22,936 nt of DNA from an uncultured Collinsella sp. Lineage in GTDB: Bacteria > Actinomycetota > Coriobacteriia > Coriobacteriales > Coriobacteriaceae. Positions within the stretch are counted from its first letter, which is position 1, and each line of letters starts with the position of its first letter. The notes under the pieces are model-generated. The model saw only the letters and a list, made by a program, of their open reading frames with translations, made no database searches and was not told the origin of the DNA. The DNA lies in the NCBI GenBank assembly GCA_902465015.1, contig CABQLK010000033.1, positions 1 through 22,936 on the forward strand, read 5' to 3'. Shown piece by piece: positions 6,883-13,538 of this stretch. The translations under genes were made by a program, and so were the position numbers.

Positions 6883-7809
6883 CTAGTGCTCCTCGCCGGC
6901 GCGGGCCAGGTCGTAGGGTGTGGTCTGGTAGACGTAGTAGTTGAGCCAGTTGGTGTAGAGCAGCTGAGCCTGGCTGCGCCAGACGTTGCGCGGCTCGGCG
7001 GCGGGGTCGTCACCTGGGAAGTAATGCGCCGGCACCTGGGGGTTGAGCCCGCGCTTCACGTCGCGCTCGTACTCCAGACGCAGCGTGTCGGTGTCGTACT
7101 CGGGATGGCCAAAGACAAAGAAGCGGCGGCTGTCGGTCGACTTGACGATGTACAAGCCCACCTCGTCGGACACGGCCACGACCTCAAGCTGCGGCTCGGC
7201 CTCCACGTCCTCGCGGCGCACATCGGTGTTGCGCGAATGCACGGCATAGAAGCGGTCGTCGAAGCCGCGCACCAGCGGGCTTTGCGGCTTCACCAGATAA
7301 TGCTCGAACACGCCGCTCGCCTTTGCCGGCAGGTCGTGCTTCTGGATACCGTAATGATGGTACAGGCCGGCCTGTGCGCCCCAACAAATGTGCAGCGTAG
7401 AGTGCACGTGCGTGGTGGACCAATCCATGATCTGGCAGAGTTCGGGCCAGTAGTCGACCTCTTCGAACGGCATCTGCTCCACCGGCGCGCCCGTGATGAT
7501 CAGGCCGTCGTAGTGGATGTCGCGGATGTCGTCGAACGTGCGGTAGAACGTCTCCAGGTGGCCGGCGCTTACGTGCGTGGCCTCGTGCGTCTTGGTGCGC
7601 AGCAGGTCCACCTCCACCTGCAGCGGCGTATTGGAGAGCTTGCGCATGATTTGCGTCTCGGTGGCGATCTTGGTGGGCATGAGGTTGAGGATGAGCACGC
7701 GCAGCGGACGGATGTCCTGGTGCAACGCGCGGTACTCGGTCATGACAAAGATGTTCTCGCTCTCGAGCTGCGCGGCGGCAGGGAGGGCGTCGGGGATGCG
7801 AATGGGCAT
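6883..7809 (-). CDS. metA: homoserine O-acyltransferase, predicted acetyl-CoA type
   Basis: Catalyses acylation of L-homoserine, the first committed step of methionine synthesis. The 308-aa protein aligns end to end with MetA. Visible are the nucleophile Cys142 in HICWGAQAGLYHHYG, His235 and Glu237 in FVFGHPEYD, and the ending NWLNYYVYQTTPYDL. Residue 111 is Glu (TGAPVEQMPFEEVDYW). Published work on MetA showed Glu111 favours acetyl-CoA and Gly111 succinyl-CoA, so an acetyltransferase is predicted. AAGGAG precedes the ATG at good spacing. It is divergent from the dehydrogenase gene at 8021 and apparently monocistronic. No SAM riboswitch or T-box was recognised in the 211-nt upstream gap. Confidence 0.96.
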   Translation of the reverse strand: MPIRIPDALPAAAQLESENIFVMTEYRALHQDIRPLRVLILNLMPTKIATETQIMRKLSNTPLQVEVDLLRTKTHEATHVSAGHLETFYRTFDDIRDIHYDGLIITGAPVEQMPFEEVDYWPELCQIMDWSTTHVHSTLHICWGAQAGLYHHYGIQKHDLPAKASGVFEHYLVKPQSPLVRGFDDRFYAVHSRNTDVRREDVEAEPQLEVVAVSDEVGLYIVKSTDSRRFFVFGHPEYDTDTLRLEYERDVKRGLNPQVPAHYFPGDDPAAEPRNVWRSQAQLLYTNWLNYYVYQTTPYDLARAGEEH

Positions 7810-7910
7810 GGATGCTCCTTACGAGTCAGTTGCAGCTATGGTACAACGAGCGGCCCCATCCGCGCGAGCACATCGCCCAGCGATGCCGTCAGCGGCCCAA
7901 ATCGCTCCAA

Positions 7911-7945
7911 AAGTAGAAATTAAGGCATGTCCCAAAAAACTACTT
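7911..7945. repeat. GGGACATGCC hairpin between divergent promoters
   Basis: Arms AAGTAG (7911-7916) and CTACTT (7940-7945) enclose a loop whose minus-strand sequence contains TTTTTTGGGACATGCC. The 33-nt core (7912-7944) matches the peptidase terminator core (5146-5178) at about 26 of 33 positions when reversed. It sits between divergently transcribed metA and the dehydrogenase gene, so it cannot be terminating either. Confidence 0.65.
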
Positions 7946-7977
7946 CGCTTTAGCCTAGCAAAGTGACGGCAGGACGC

Positions 7978-7983
7978 TACAAT
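7978..7983 (+). promoter_or_regulatory. possible -10 box of the dehydrogenase gene
   Basis: TACAAT lies 37 nt before the ATG at 8021. The -35 region at the right distance is weak. An upstream in-frame ATG at 7982 falls inside this box, which argues against it being the translation start. Confidence 0.35.
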
Positions 7984-8020
7984 GGTTCGACGCGAAAAAC
8001 TCGGCCGAAAGGATACATAT

Positions 8021-8998
8021 ATGTACCAGACGCGTAAGATCGGTGTGGTCGGCCAGGGCCACGTAGGAGCACATGTCGCCAACAGCCTGCTTATGCAGGG
8101 CATTGCCGACGAGCTGTACCTGTGTGATATCAACGAGGCCAAGGTGACGTCCGAGGTCCAGGACCTGCGCGACTCCCTTTCGTTTGTCCCGTATAACACC
8201 AAGATCGTCAACTGCTACGACCACTACGAGGAGCTGGCCTGCTGCGACGTCATCGTCAACGCCGCCGGCAAGGTCGCGCTGGCCGCCGGCAACCGCGACG
8301 GCGAGCTGTTCTTTACCACCGACGCCGCCCGCACCTTTGCCAAACGCATCGTCGACGCCGGCTTTGACGGCATCTTCGTGAGCATCTCCAACCCCTGCGA
8401 CGTCGTGTGCACCGAGCTGTGGCACCTGACCGGCTACGATCCCAAGAAGATCATCGGCTCGGGCTGCGGCCTGGACTCCGCCCGCCTGTGCACCGAGATC
8501 TCCAAGAAGGTCGGCGTGAGCCCCAAGTCCATCGACGCCTACATGATCGGCGAGCACGGCTTTAGCCAGCTTGCCGCCTTTAAGGCCGCGACCATCGCCG
8601 GCAAGAGCCTCAACGAGCTTCAGGCCGAAAACCCCGACAAGTACGCCTTTGACCACATGGAGGTCGAGGAGCTCGCGCGCAAGGGCGGCTATGTGACCTA
8701 CCAGGGCAAGCAGTGCACCGAGTACGCCGTCGCCAACTCCGCCGCGCGCGTCTGCGCCGCCGTGCTGCACAACGAGCACGCCGTGCTTTCCGCCTCCACG
8801 CTCATGACCGGCCAGTATGGCGAAGAGGGCATCTTTACCTCCCTGCCGTGCGTGATCGGTGCCGAGGGCGTCGAGGAGGTCTATACGCTGGACCTGTCCG
8901 AGCACGAGCTCGAGGGCTTCCACAAGAGCTGCCAGCACATCCGTGACAACATCGCCCAGCTCGACTGGTGGGACGCCGAGGCCTACGACGCAAAGTAG
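8021..8998 (+). CDS. L-lactate dehydrogenase family protein, L-2-hydroxyisocaproate dehydrogenase-like
   Basis: NAD-dependent reduction of a 2-oxo acid to an L-2-hydroxy acid. The 325-aa protein has the Rossmann motif GQGHVG (11-16), Asp36 for NAD ribose, Arg92 in the mobile loop (GNRDGEL), SISNP (121-125), Arg155 in LDSAR and the catalytic His179 in GEHGFSQ. The segment ARKGGYVTYQGKQCTEYAVANSA and the loop before Arg92 resemble L-2-hydroxyisocaproate dehydrogenases of lactic acid bacteria more than classical lactate dehydrogenase, so larger 2-oxo acids may be the substrate; lactate remains possible. AAAGGA lies 7 nt before the ATG at 8021, deciding the start over an upstream ATG. It is monocistronic and ends in a strong terminator. 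Likely role: reoxidising NADH in fermentation. Confidence 0.92.
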   Translation: MYQTRKIGVVGQGHVGAHVANSLLMQGIADELYLCDINEAKVTSEVQDLRDSLSFVPYNTKIVNCYDHYEELACCDVIVNAAGKVALAAGNRDGELFFTTDAARTFAKRIVDAGFDGIFVSISNPCDVVCTELWHLTGYDPKKIIGSGCGLDSARLCTEISKKVGVSPKSIDAYMIGEHGFSQLAAFKAATIAGKSLNELQAENPDKYAFDHMEVEELARKGGYVTYQGKQCTEYAVANSAARVCAAVLHNEHAVLSASTLMTGQYGEEGIFTSLPCVIGAEGVEEVYTLDLSEHELEGFHKSCQHIRDNIAQLDWWDAEAYDAK

Positions 8999-9040
8999 GC
9001 CGCTGGCTGCCGCAACCTTGCGAATCGAAGCACGATACTA

Positions 9041-9081
9041 AGCGGGCCGCGCCGGAAATCCCCGGCGCGGCCCGCTTTTTT
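9041..9081 (+). terminator. rho-independent terminator of the dehydrogenase gene
   Basis: A perfect 15-bp GC-rich stem (9041-9055 with 9062-9076) with a 6-nt loop is followed by six T residues. It begins 43 nt after the stop codon. A 15-nt direct repeat, CCTTGCGAATCGAAG, occurs on both sides, at 9016-9030 and 9096-9110. Confidence 0.93.
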
Positions 9082-9105
9082 GACTCACGCAGTGCCCTTG
9101 CGAAT

Positions 9106-9287
9106 CGAAGGTGAATACTTTTCCGCGAAGTGAACGAGAAAAAATGAGCCCCCGAAGCATCGACACTTTTCAGACGCCGTTTCCTGCGGTTTCGCCAAGT
9201 TTTTCCTGCAGTTTTGGCGTCAAAAAGTGTGGATGCTTCGGGGGTCCAAAATAGGTCGTTCACTTCGCGGAAAAGTATTCACCTTCG
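9106..9287. repeat. 182-nt long inverted repeat with perfect 32-bp arms
   Basis: Outer arms 9106-9137 and 9256-9287 are perfect inverted copies (32 of 32). Inside them 9149-9161 pairs with 9232-9244 (13 bp, CCCCCGAAGCATC), 9163-9170 with 9223-9230 (8 bp), and 9173-9178 with 9216-9221. The tip (9179-9215) carries two similar TTCCTGCRGTTT units. The element fills the gap between two convergent genes, each with its own terminator. It contains no convincing coding region; the rest of 8999-9376 holds only the two terminators. Confidence 0.9.
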
Positions 9288-9322
9288 TTTTCGCGCAGAC
9301 ACGAATCCGGCCGCCACAACGC

Positions 9323-9353
9323 AAAACGGGGCCTGCGCGCAGCGCAGACCCCG
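9323..9353 (-). terminator. terminator of the SIS deglycase at 9377
   Basis: On the minus strand a 12-bp stem (9342-9353 with 9327-9338, one G-U pair) with a 3-nt loop is followed by TTTTG. It starts 24 nt after the stop codon of the SIS gene. The T-run is short but the stem is strong. Confidence 0.75.
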
Positions 9354-9376
9354 CCAAAAAAGATAATTCCCGGTAC

Positions 9377-10345
9377 CTAGTACTGCTCGATGCCCATGTA
9401 GCGACGAACCTCGGGGCTGTGGTCGAAGACCTTGCCGCGGGCGGCACGCAGCTCGCAGCTCATGTTGTAGAAGAAGATCGGCTCCAGGAACGAACGCACG
9501 CTGGCAGGCACCTCGCCCACGCCGTACTCAAGCGCGTCGAGCACCATAATCGTATCGGTGTGCGTGTTGAGGAACGCAAGAGCGCGCTCCTCCATGGGGC
9601 GGCACTCGCCGGCACCAAGCTGCACAAAGTAGAACACGCCGGGCTCGGTGGCCTCGAACGGGCCGTGGAAGTACTCGCCGGAGTGGATGTAGCAGCAGTG
9701 CTGCCATTGCATCTCCATGAGCGAGCAGATCGCCATGGCGTAGGTCTGGCTAAAGTTGGGGCCGGAGCCCAGGATATAGAAGAACTTGTGCTGCTGGCAG
9801 AGCTCGGCAAAACGGGCGCCCAGCTCGGCGTTGACCTTCTCGCGGGCAGCGGGCAACAGGGCATCCATCTGCTTAAGACCGGCATACATGTCGGCAAGCG
9901 CCTCGTAACCCTCCTGCTGGTCGAGCAACTCGGCAGCCATCAGGGCGCCGATGCCCTGCGGGACCTCGGCCTGCGGCACGTCCTCGCCCCAGGGATAGAC
10001 CCAGGTAGTCCACTTGCCGTTGTCGATCTTGGAGCCCTCGCAGTCGGTGAGGGCAACGACCTCGGCACCGGCGGCCAGCGCCATCTCGCAGCCGTCGACG
10101 ACCTCCTGCGTGTTGCCGCTGTGGCTGCAGGCAATAACGAGTGACTTCTCACCAAGGCTCTTGGGGGCCATCAGGCAAAACTCGCGTGCCGTGTAGACCG
10201 TCGAGGAAAACGTGGTGGCCTCGCGCTTGAGCAGCTCGTTGGCCGGCATCAGGTCAATCATCGAACCGCCGCAGGCGATCCAAAAGACGTTCTCAATCTT
10301 GCCCTTGCGCTCGATGATTTCCTGAACCAGATCATGTGCGTTCAT
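9377..10345 (-). CDS. SIS-domain sugar-phosphate deglycase, FrlB-like (paralogue 1)
   Basis: Predicted cytoplasmic enzyme that splits a 6-phosphorylated sugar-amine conjugate into a hexose 6-phosphate and a free amine. The 322-aa protein has two SIS folds. The first carries the phosphate-binding loop CSHSGNTQE (73-81). The second has Glu211 (SLMEMQW) and His227 (SGEYFHGPFE), spaced 16 residues apart as in GlmS isomerase and FrlB. Further family traits are EPGVFYFVQLG, ERALAF and the C-terminal RRYMGIEQY. It lacks the N-terminal extension of E. coli FrlB. AGGAGG lies 9 nt before the ATG. It follows a GntR gene on the same strand, with paired candidate operators in the gap. No PTS gene is adjacent, so its substrate must enter through another transporter. 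Substrate unproven; other SIS amidohydrolase activities remain possible. Confidence 0.88.
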   Translation of the reverse strand: MNAHDLVQEIIERKGKIENVFWIACGGSMIDLMPANELLKREATTFSSTVYTAREFCLMAPKSLGEKSLVIACSHSGNTQEVVDGCEMALAAGAEVVALTDCEGSKIDNGKWTTWVYPWGEDVPQAEVPQGIGALMAAELLDQQEGYEALADMYAGLKQMDALLPAAREKVNAELGARFAELCQQHKFFYILGSGPNFSQTYAMAICSLMEMQWQHCCYIHSGEYFHGPFEATEPGVFYFVQLGAGECRPMEERALAFLNTHTDTIMVLDALEYGVGEVPASVRSFLEPIFFYNMSCELRAARGKVFDHSPEVRRYMGIEQY

Positions 10346-10398
10346 GGTGATGTTCCTCCTTGTGGGGCGGCTTTGAGCGACGACGGCTCGTACCTGCT

Positions 10399-10480
10399 GT
10401 CGTTCTATGTTGTCCTATTTATAACACGCACGGCAACGCCCGTGAAGTCATTTCACCAAAGTTGTTCTATGTTGTTCTAT
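10399..10480 (-). promoter_or_regulatory. promoter of the SIS gene bracketed by two tandem-repeat operators
   Basis: A 10-mer GTYGTYCTAT occurs four times, as two head-to-tail pairs at 10399-10418 and 10461-10480; the second pair is two identical GTTGTTCTAT units. On the minus strand a candidate promoter lies exactly between them: -35 TTCACG (10441-10446), 16-bp spacer, -10 TTATAA (10419-10424). The pairs are 62 bp apart. The adjacent GntR gene is the likely binder. Confidence 0.6.
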
Positions 10481-10489
10481 CTGTGGATG

Positions 10490-11254
10490 TTAGATGTCGA
10501 AGACGTAACGCGAGCCCACGATCTTTTGGCGGCCGAGCAGCAAGGGGCGCTCGTCCTCATCGGTAAAGTACGCCTCCATATAGAAGAGCGGCTCACCGAC
10601 CGGCACCTCCAACAGCGGGGCCGCCTGAGCATCGGCAAGCGCAATCTCCACGGTGCAGGGGTCGGACTTGAGCGGCGCGCGACCCGAATGCTCGGCAACG
10701 AGCGCAAAGATTGAGTTATCGGAAAGGTCCTCATCGGCAAGCGTCCGCAGATAGGGATGGTCGGCGAGCACAAAGGCGTTGTTCTCAAGCATGACAGGGA
10801 TGCCGTCGGCCGTGCGCACACGCTCGACCACGATAAGCTCGCAGCCGGGTTCCACGCCAAAGAACGCCGCATCCTCATGCGTCGCCGCGACCACCGTGCG
10901 CGACACCAGACGCGCACCCGGCACCATGTCGTTGGCAGCGCAACCCTCAGTAAAGCTCTGGACGTCACCCTTCTGGCGAATCTTGCGCTTGAGCTTGGGA
11001 GCGCACACAAAGGTACCCCTCCCCTGCTGGCGGTTGAGATACCCCGCGCGCGACAGCTCCTCGATGGCACGGCGCACGGTGATGCGCCCCACGCCGTAGG
11101 ACTTCGCGAGCTCCATCTCGGAAGGAATGCGCGAGCCGGCCACGTACACGCCGCGCGCGATCTCGCCCTTTAGGTCGTCCATGACCTGCTGGTACAGCGG
11201 CACGGCGGACACCTCGGCGCGCTCGGAACGCTCGGTCTTGCTATCGGCTACCAT
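10490..11254 (-). CDS. GntR-family regulator with UTRA domain, coupled to recQ
   Basis: Repressor-type protein of 254 aa. After a short charged leader, residues about 18-84 form the winged helix-turn-helix (PLYQQVMDDLKGEIARGVY, GVGRITVRRAIEELSRAGYL, QGRGTFV); the remainder is a UTRA effector domain ending GSRYVFDI. GGAG lies 7 nt before the ATG, inside the final codons of recQ, and only 2 nt separate the recQ stop from this start, so translation is probably coupled. The SIS deglycase follows 144 nt downstream, with paired 10-mer repeats around a promoter in the gap, making that gene its most likely target. The effector is presumably a sugar-phosphate conjugate, by analogy with FrlR-type regulators; this is inferred. 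Confidence 0.93.
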   Translation of the reverse strand: MVADSKTERSERAEVSAVPLYQQVMDDLKGEIARGVYVAGSRIPSEMELAKSYGVGRITVRRAIEELSRAGYLNRQQGRGTFVCAPKLKRKIRQKGDVQSFTEGCAANDMVPGARLVSRTVVAATHEDAAFFGVEPGCELIVVERVRTADGIPVMLENNAFVLADHPYLRTLADEDLSDNSIFALVAEHSGRAPLKSDPCTVEIALADAQAAPLLEVPVGEPLFYMEAYFTDEDERPLLLGRQKIVGSRYVFDI

Positions 11255-11256
11255 CG

Positions 11257-13233
11257 TTACGCTCCATCCCGCGCATGCTCGGACTCAAATTCTTCAATCG
11301 CCGTCATAAACTGCTCGCCAAAGGCGTCGGCCTTTTTCTCGCCAATGCCGTTGACCTGGATCAGCTCGTCGCGTGTCTGCGGGCGCAAGCGGCACAGGCC
11401 GCGCAGGGCCTTGTCGGAAAAGACCATGTACGGCGCCATCTCCAGCTCGGTCGAGATCTCCTTGCGCAGGGCACGCAGGCGCTCGAACAGCTCGGCATCG
11501 TCACCCACGCGCGGGCGTTGATCCAGCTCGGCCTCCTCGCGCAGCAGATCCACCGCACGGCGGGCGCGGGCCGAGGCCTTGCGCTTGGACGCGCGACGCT
11601 TAACGGTAAAGGCAAACGCCTCATCCTCGACCTCGGTGACACGCGGGCCCAGCCCCACGACCGGGTACTGCCCCTGCGAGGTGGCCAAATAACCGCGGCC
11701 GCACAGCTGGCCGATGATATCCTTGATGCGCCCGACCGATTCGCTCGACAGCTCACCATAGCCGCGGTCCTCGTCCAGATGCATCTGGCGAATGCGCTCG
11801 GTGTTGCCGCCGTGGAGCACATCGGCGATCAGCGACTTGCCAAAGCGCATGGGACGCGTGGCCACATAACGCACAGCGGCGCGGGCCATATCGGTAACGT
11901 CCTCGACCTCGAACTGCGTGAGACAGTTGCTGCAGTTGCCACAGCCCTCGGCGTCGTCTGCCGTGCCGCCCGCGGCGGCTGCCGCATGCTCGGCCGCGGC
12001 CTCGTCGCCAAAGTAGCGCAGCATGTATTCGCGCAGGCAGCCGGTGGTATTGCAGTAGCCCTCCATCTGGCTGAGCAGGCGATAACGGTTCTGGAGCGCC
12101 CACGCGCGCTGCTCGTCGTCGAGCGCCTCGTCGGCCGCATCGCCACGATCGATCAGAAAGCGGCGCATACGGAAATCGTTACCGTTCCACAGCAAATGGC
12201 AGCTTGCCGGATCGCCATCGCGGCCGGCGCGGCCCGCTTCCTGGTAGTAGGCCTCGATGCTCTCGGGCACGTTGTTGTGAATCACGTAGCGCACGTTGGG
12301 CTTGTCGATGCCCATGCCAAAGGCGTTGGTGGCAACCATCACCTGAATGTCGTCGTCGATAAAGGCACGCTGGCTCTGGCGACGGGCGTCGTTGCCCATG
12401 CCGGCATGGTAGCGGCCCACGCGAATGCCGCTGGGGTCCAACGCCTCGGCAAGCTCCGCGGCCAACGCGTCGACCGTCTTGCGGGTCGAGCAATACACGA
12501 TGCCGCTCTCGCTCGAATGCGTGATCACGTAGTCGCGCACCCACACGGCCTTGGCCTTGTCGCCCATCTCCTCGCAACCAAAGTAGAGGTTCTTGCGATC
12601 GAAGCCCGTCACTACCGTCGCGGGATTTTGCAGGCCGAGCATCTGCTGAATGTCCGCGCGCACACGCTCGGTCGCCGTAGCGGTAAAGGCCGCCACGATG
12701 GGGCGCTGCGGCAGGGAATCGATGAACTCGCGAATCTGCAGGTAGGCGGGGCGGAAATCCTGACCCCATTGGCTCACGCAGTGGGCCTCGTCAATGGCCA
12801 CGAGTGGCACGCCAATGCCGCCGCCTGCCGCAGCCTCCTGCGCAAAGGCCAAAAAGCGCGGCTCGAGCAGGCGCTCGGGCGCCACATACATAAGCTGATA
12901 GCGCCCCTCACGAGCACGCTTGAACACAGTATTTTGCTGAGCCGGGGTAAGGCTGGAGTTGAGATAACTGGGGCGCGCACCCGCCGCGAGCAGCGCGCGG
13001 GTCTGGTCCTCCATAAGCGACAGCAACGGGCTCACCACAAAGGTGATGCCGGGCAGCATAAGCGCAGGCACCTGGTAGCAAATGGACTTGCCGGCGCCCG
13101 TGGGCATGACACCCAGCGCATCGCGACCGGCAAGAATCGCATCGACCATGCGGTCCTGTCCCGGGCGAAACGAGGTGTAGCCAAAATAGGCGCCGAGCGT
13201 GTCGAGCGCCATCTGCTGCATGCTATCGGTCAT
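11257..13233 (-). CDS. recQ: ATP-dependent DNA helicase RecQ
   Basis: 3'-5' DNA helicase acting in recombination and stalled-fork repair. The 658-aa protein has the full RecQ layout: Walker A MPTGAGKS (43-50), DEAH (148-151) followed by the aromatic-rich loop CVSQWGQDFRPAY, helicase motif VI QEAGRAGRDG (331-340), the zinc-binding RQC domain with Cys399, Cys431, Cys434 and Cys437, and a C-terminal HRDC domain (about 575-650) containing the helix-hairpin motif VNGIGEKKADAFG. An alanine-rich insert separates the first zinc cysteine from the CGNCSNC cluster. AGGA lies close to the ATG. A TATAAT box on the minus strand (13265-13270) could be its -10 element; its -35 is weak. No SOS box was seen upstream. 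A GntR gene follows with a 2-nt gap. Confidence 0.97.
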   Translation of the reverse strand: MTDSMQQMALDTLGAYFGYTSFRPGQDRMVDAILAGRDALGVMPTGAGKSICYQVPALMLPGITFVVSPLLSLMEDQTRALLAAGARPSYLNSSLTPAQQNTVFKRAREGRYQLMYVAPERLLEPRFLAFAQEAAAGGGIGVPLVAIDEAHCVSQWGQDFRPAYLQIREFIDSLPQRPIVAAFTATATERVRADIQQMLGLQNPATVVTGFDRKNLYFGCEEMGDKAKAVWVRDYVITHSSESGIVYCSTRKTVDALAAELAEALDPSGIRVGRYHAGMGNDARRQSQRAFIDDDIQVMVATNAFGMGIDKPNVRYVIHNNVPESIEAYYQEAGRAGRDGDPASCHLLWNGNDFRMRRFLIDRGDAADEALDDEQRAWALQNRYRLLSQMEGYCNTTGCLREYMLRYFGDEAAAEHAAAAAGGTADDAEGCGNCSNCLTQFEVEDVTDMARAAVRYVATRPMRFGKSLIADVLHGGNTERIRQMHLDEDRGYGELSSESVGRIKDIIGQLCGRGYLATSQGQYPVVGLGPRVTEVEDEAFAFTVKRRASKRKASARARRAVDLLREEAELDQRPRVGDDAELFERLRALRKEISTELEMAPYMVFSDKALRGLCRLRPQTRDELIQVNGIGEKKADAFGEQFMTAIEEFESEHARDGA

Positions 13234-13399
13234 GGTTTCCTAACGTCCAAGTCATCTGCCGCCGATTATACGCCGCCACGCGGACCGGCGTCGCCCGGCC
13301 GCCGGCCATGGGCGGCGCAATCCAAGGCGAATGAGCGTGGATTATTGGACACTTTCCGAATGAGCACGGAAACGTCGCAGGTTGAGCATAAGTCAGCGA

Positions 13400-13497
13400 A
13401 AACGCCCCTAAGCGAGCAAGGTGACGTGAAAGAGGAGGGAAGCGTACTTCGGTACGCGACCGACGATTGAACGTCAGATTGCCGCTTAGGGGCGTTT
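13400..13497. repeat. 98-nt rod-like inverted repeat with UUCG-capped tip
   Basis: AAACGCCCCTAAGCG (13400-13414) pairs perfectly with 13483-13497. After a one-base offset, GCAA (13416-13419) pairs with 13479-13482 and TGACGT (13422-13427) with 13471-13476. The interior holds a separate perfect hairpin, GCGTAC-TTCG-GTACGC (13442-13457). It lies between two minus-strand genes, downstream of a GntR gene and upstream of recQ. The rest of 13234-13399 shows only the possible recQ -10 box. Confidence 0.85.
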
Positions 13498-13510
13498 GCA
13501 GCGTCGAGCC

Positions 13511-13538
13511 GTTACGCGGTTTGGTAAAACCGCGTAAC
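13511..13538 (-). terminator. hairpin abutting the stop codon of the third GntR gene
   Basis: A perfect 12-bp stem, GTTACGCGGTTT (13511-13522) with AAACCGCGTAAC (13527-13538), has a 4-nt loop and touches the TAA of the GntR gene. No T-run follows on the minus strand, so it may stabilise the mRNA end rather than terminate transcription. Confidence 0.5.

Noticed and set aside
6886..7923. 345-codon open frame antisense to metA
   Set aside because: Shadow frame of a conserved enzyme with no recognisable motif.
7810..8020. Possible SAM riboswitch or T-box ahead of metA
   Set aside because: No conserved riboswitch or T-box signature was recognised and the only clear structure is the GGGACATGCC hairpin. 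A covariance search would be needed to exclude a divergent one.
7955..8938. 327-codon open frame antisense to the dehydrogenase
   Set aside because: Shadow frame; the plus-strand product has a complete Rossmann and catalytic set.
8835..9263. 142-codon minus-strand open frame covering the 182-nt palindrome
   Set aside because: It spans the end of the dehydrogenase gene, its terminator and half of a palindrome; sequence is Arg/Ser-rich with no family resemblance.
9106..9287. Long palindrome considered as an insertion sequence remnant
   Set aside because: No transposase fragment and no flanking target duplication were found, so it is reported only as an inverted repeat.
10399..10480. Tandem 10-mers considered as a CRISPR or satellite repeat
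   Set aside because: Only four short units in two pairs around a promoter; no spacers of CRISPR length and no cas genes.
11275..13470. 731-codon open frame antisense to recQ
   Set aside because: RecQ on the other strand has all helicase motifs. The antisense frame is repetitive in Ala, His, Gly and Val and runs through the 98-nt palindrome, which a real gene would not do by design.
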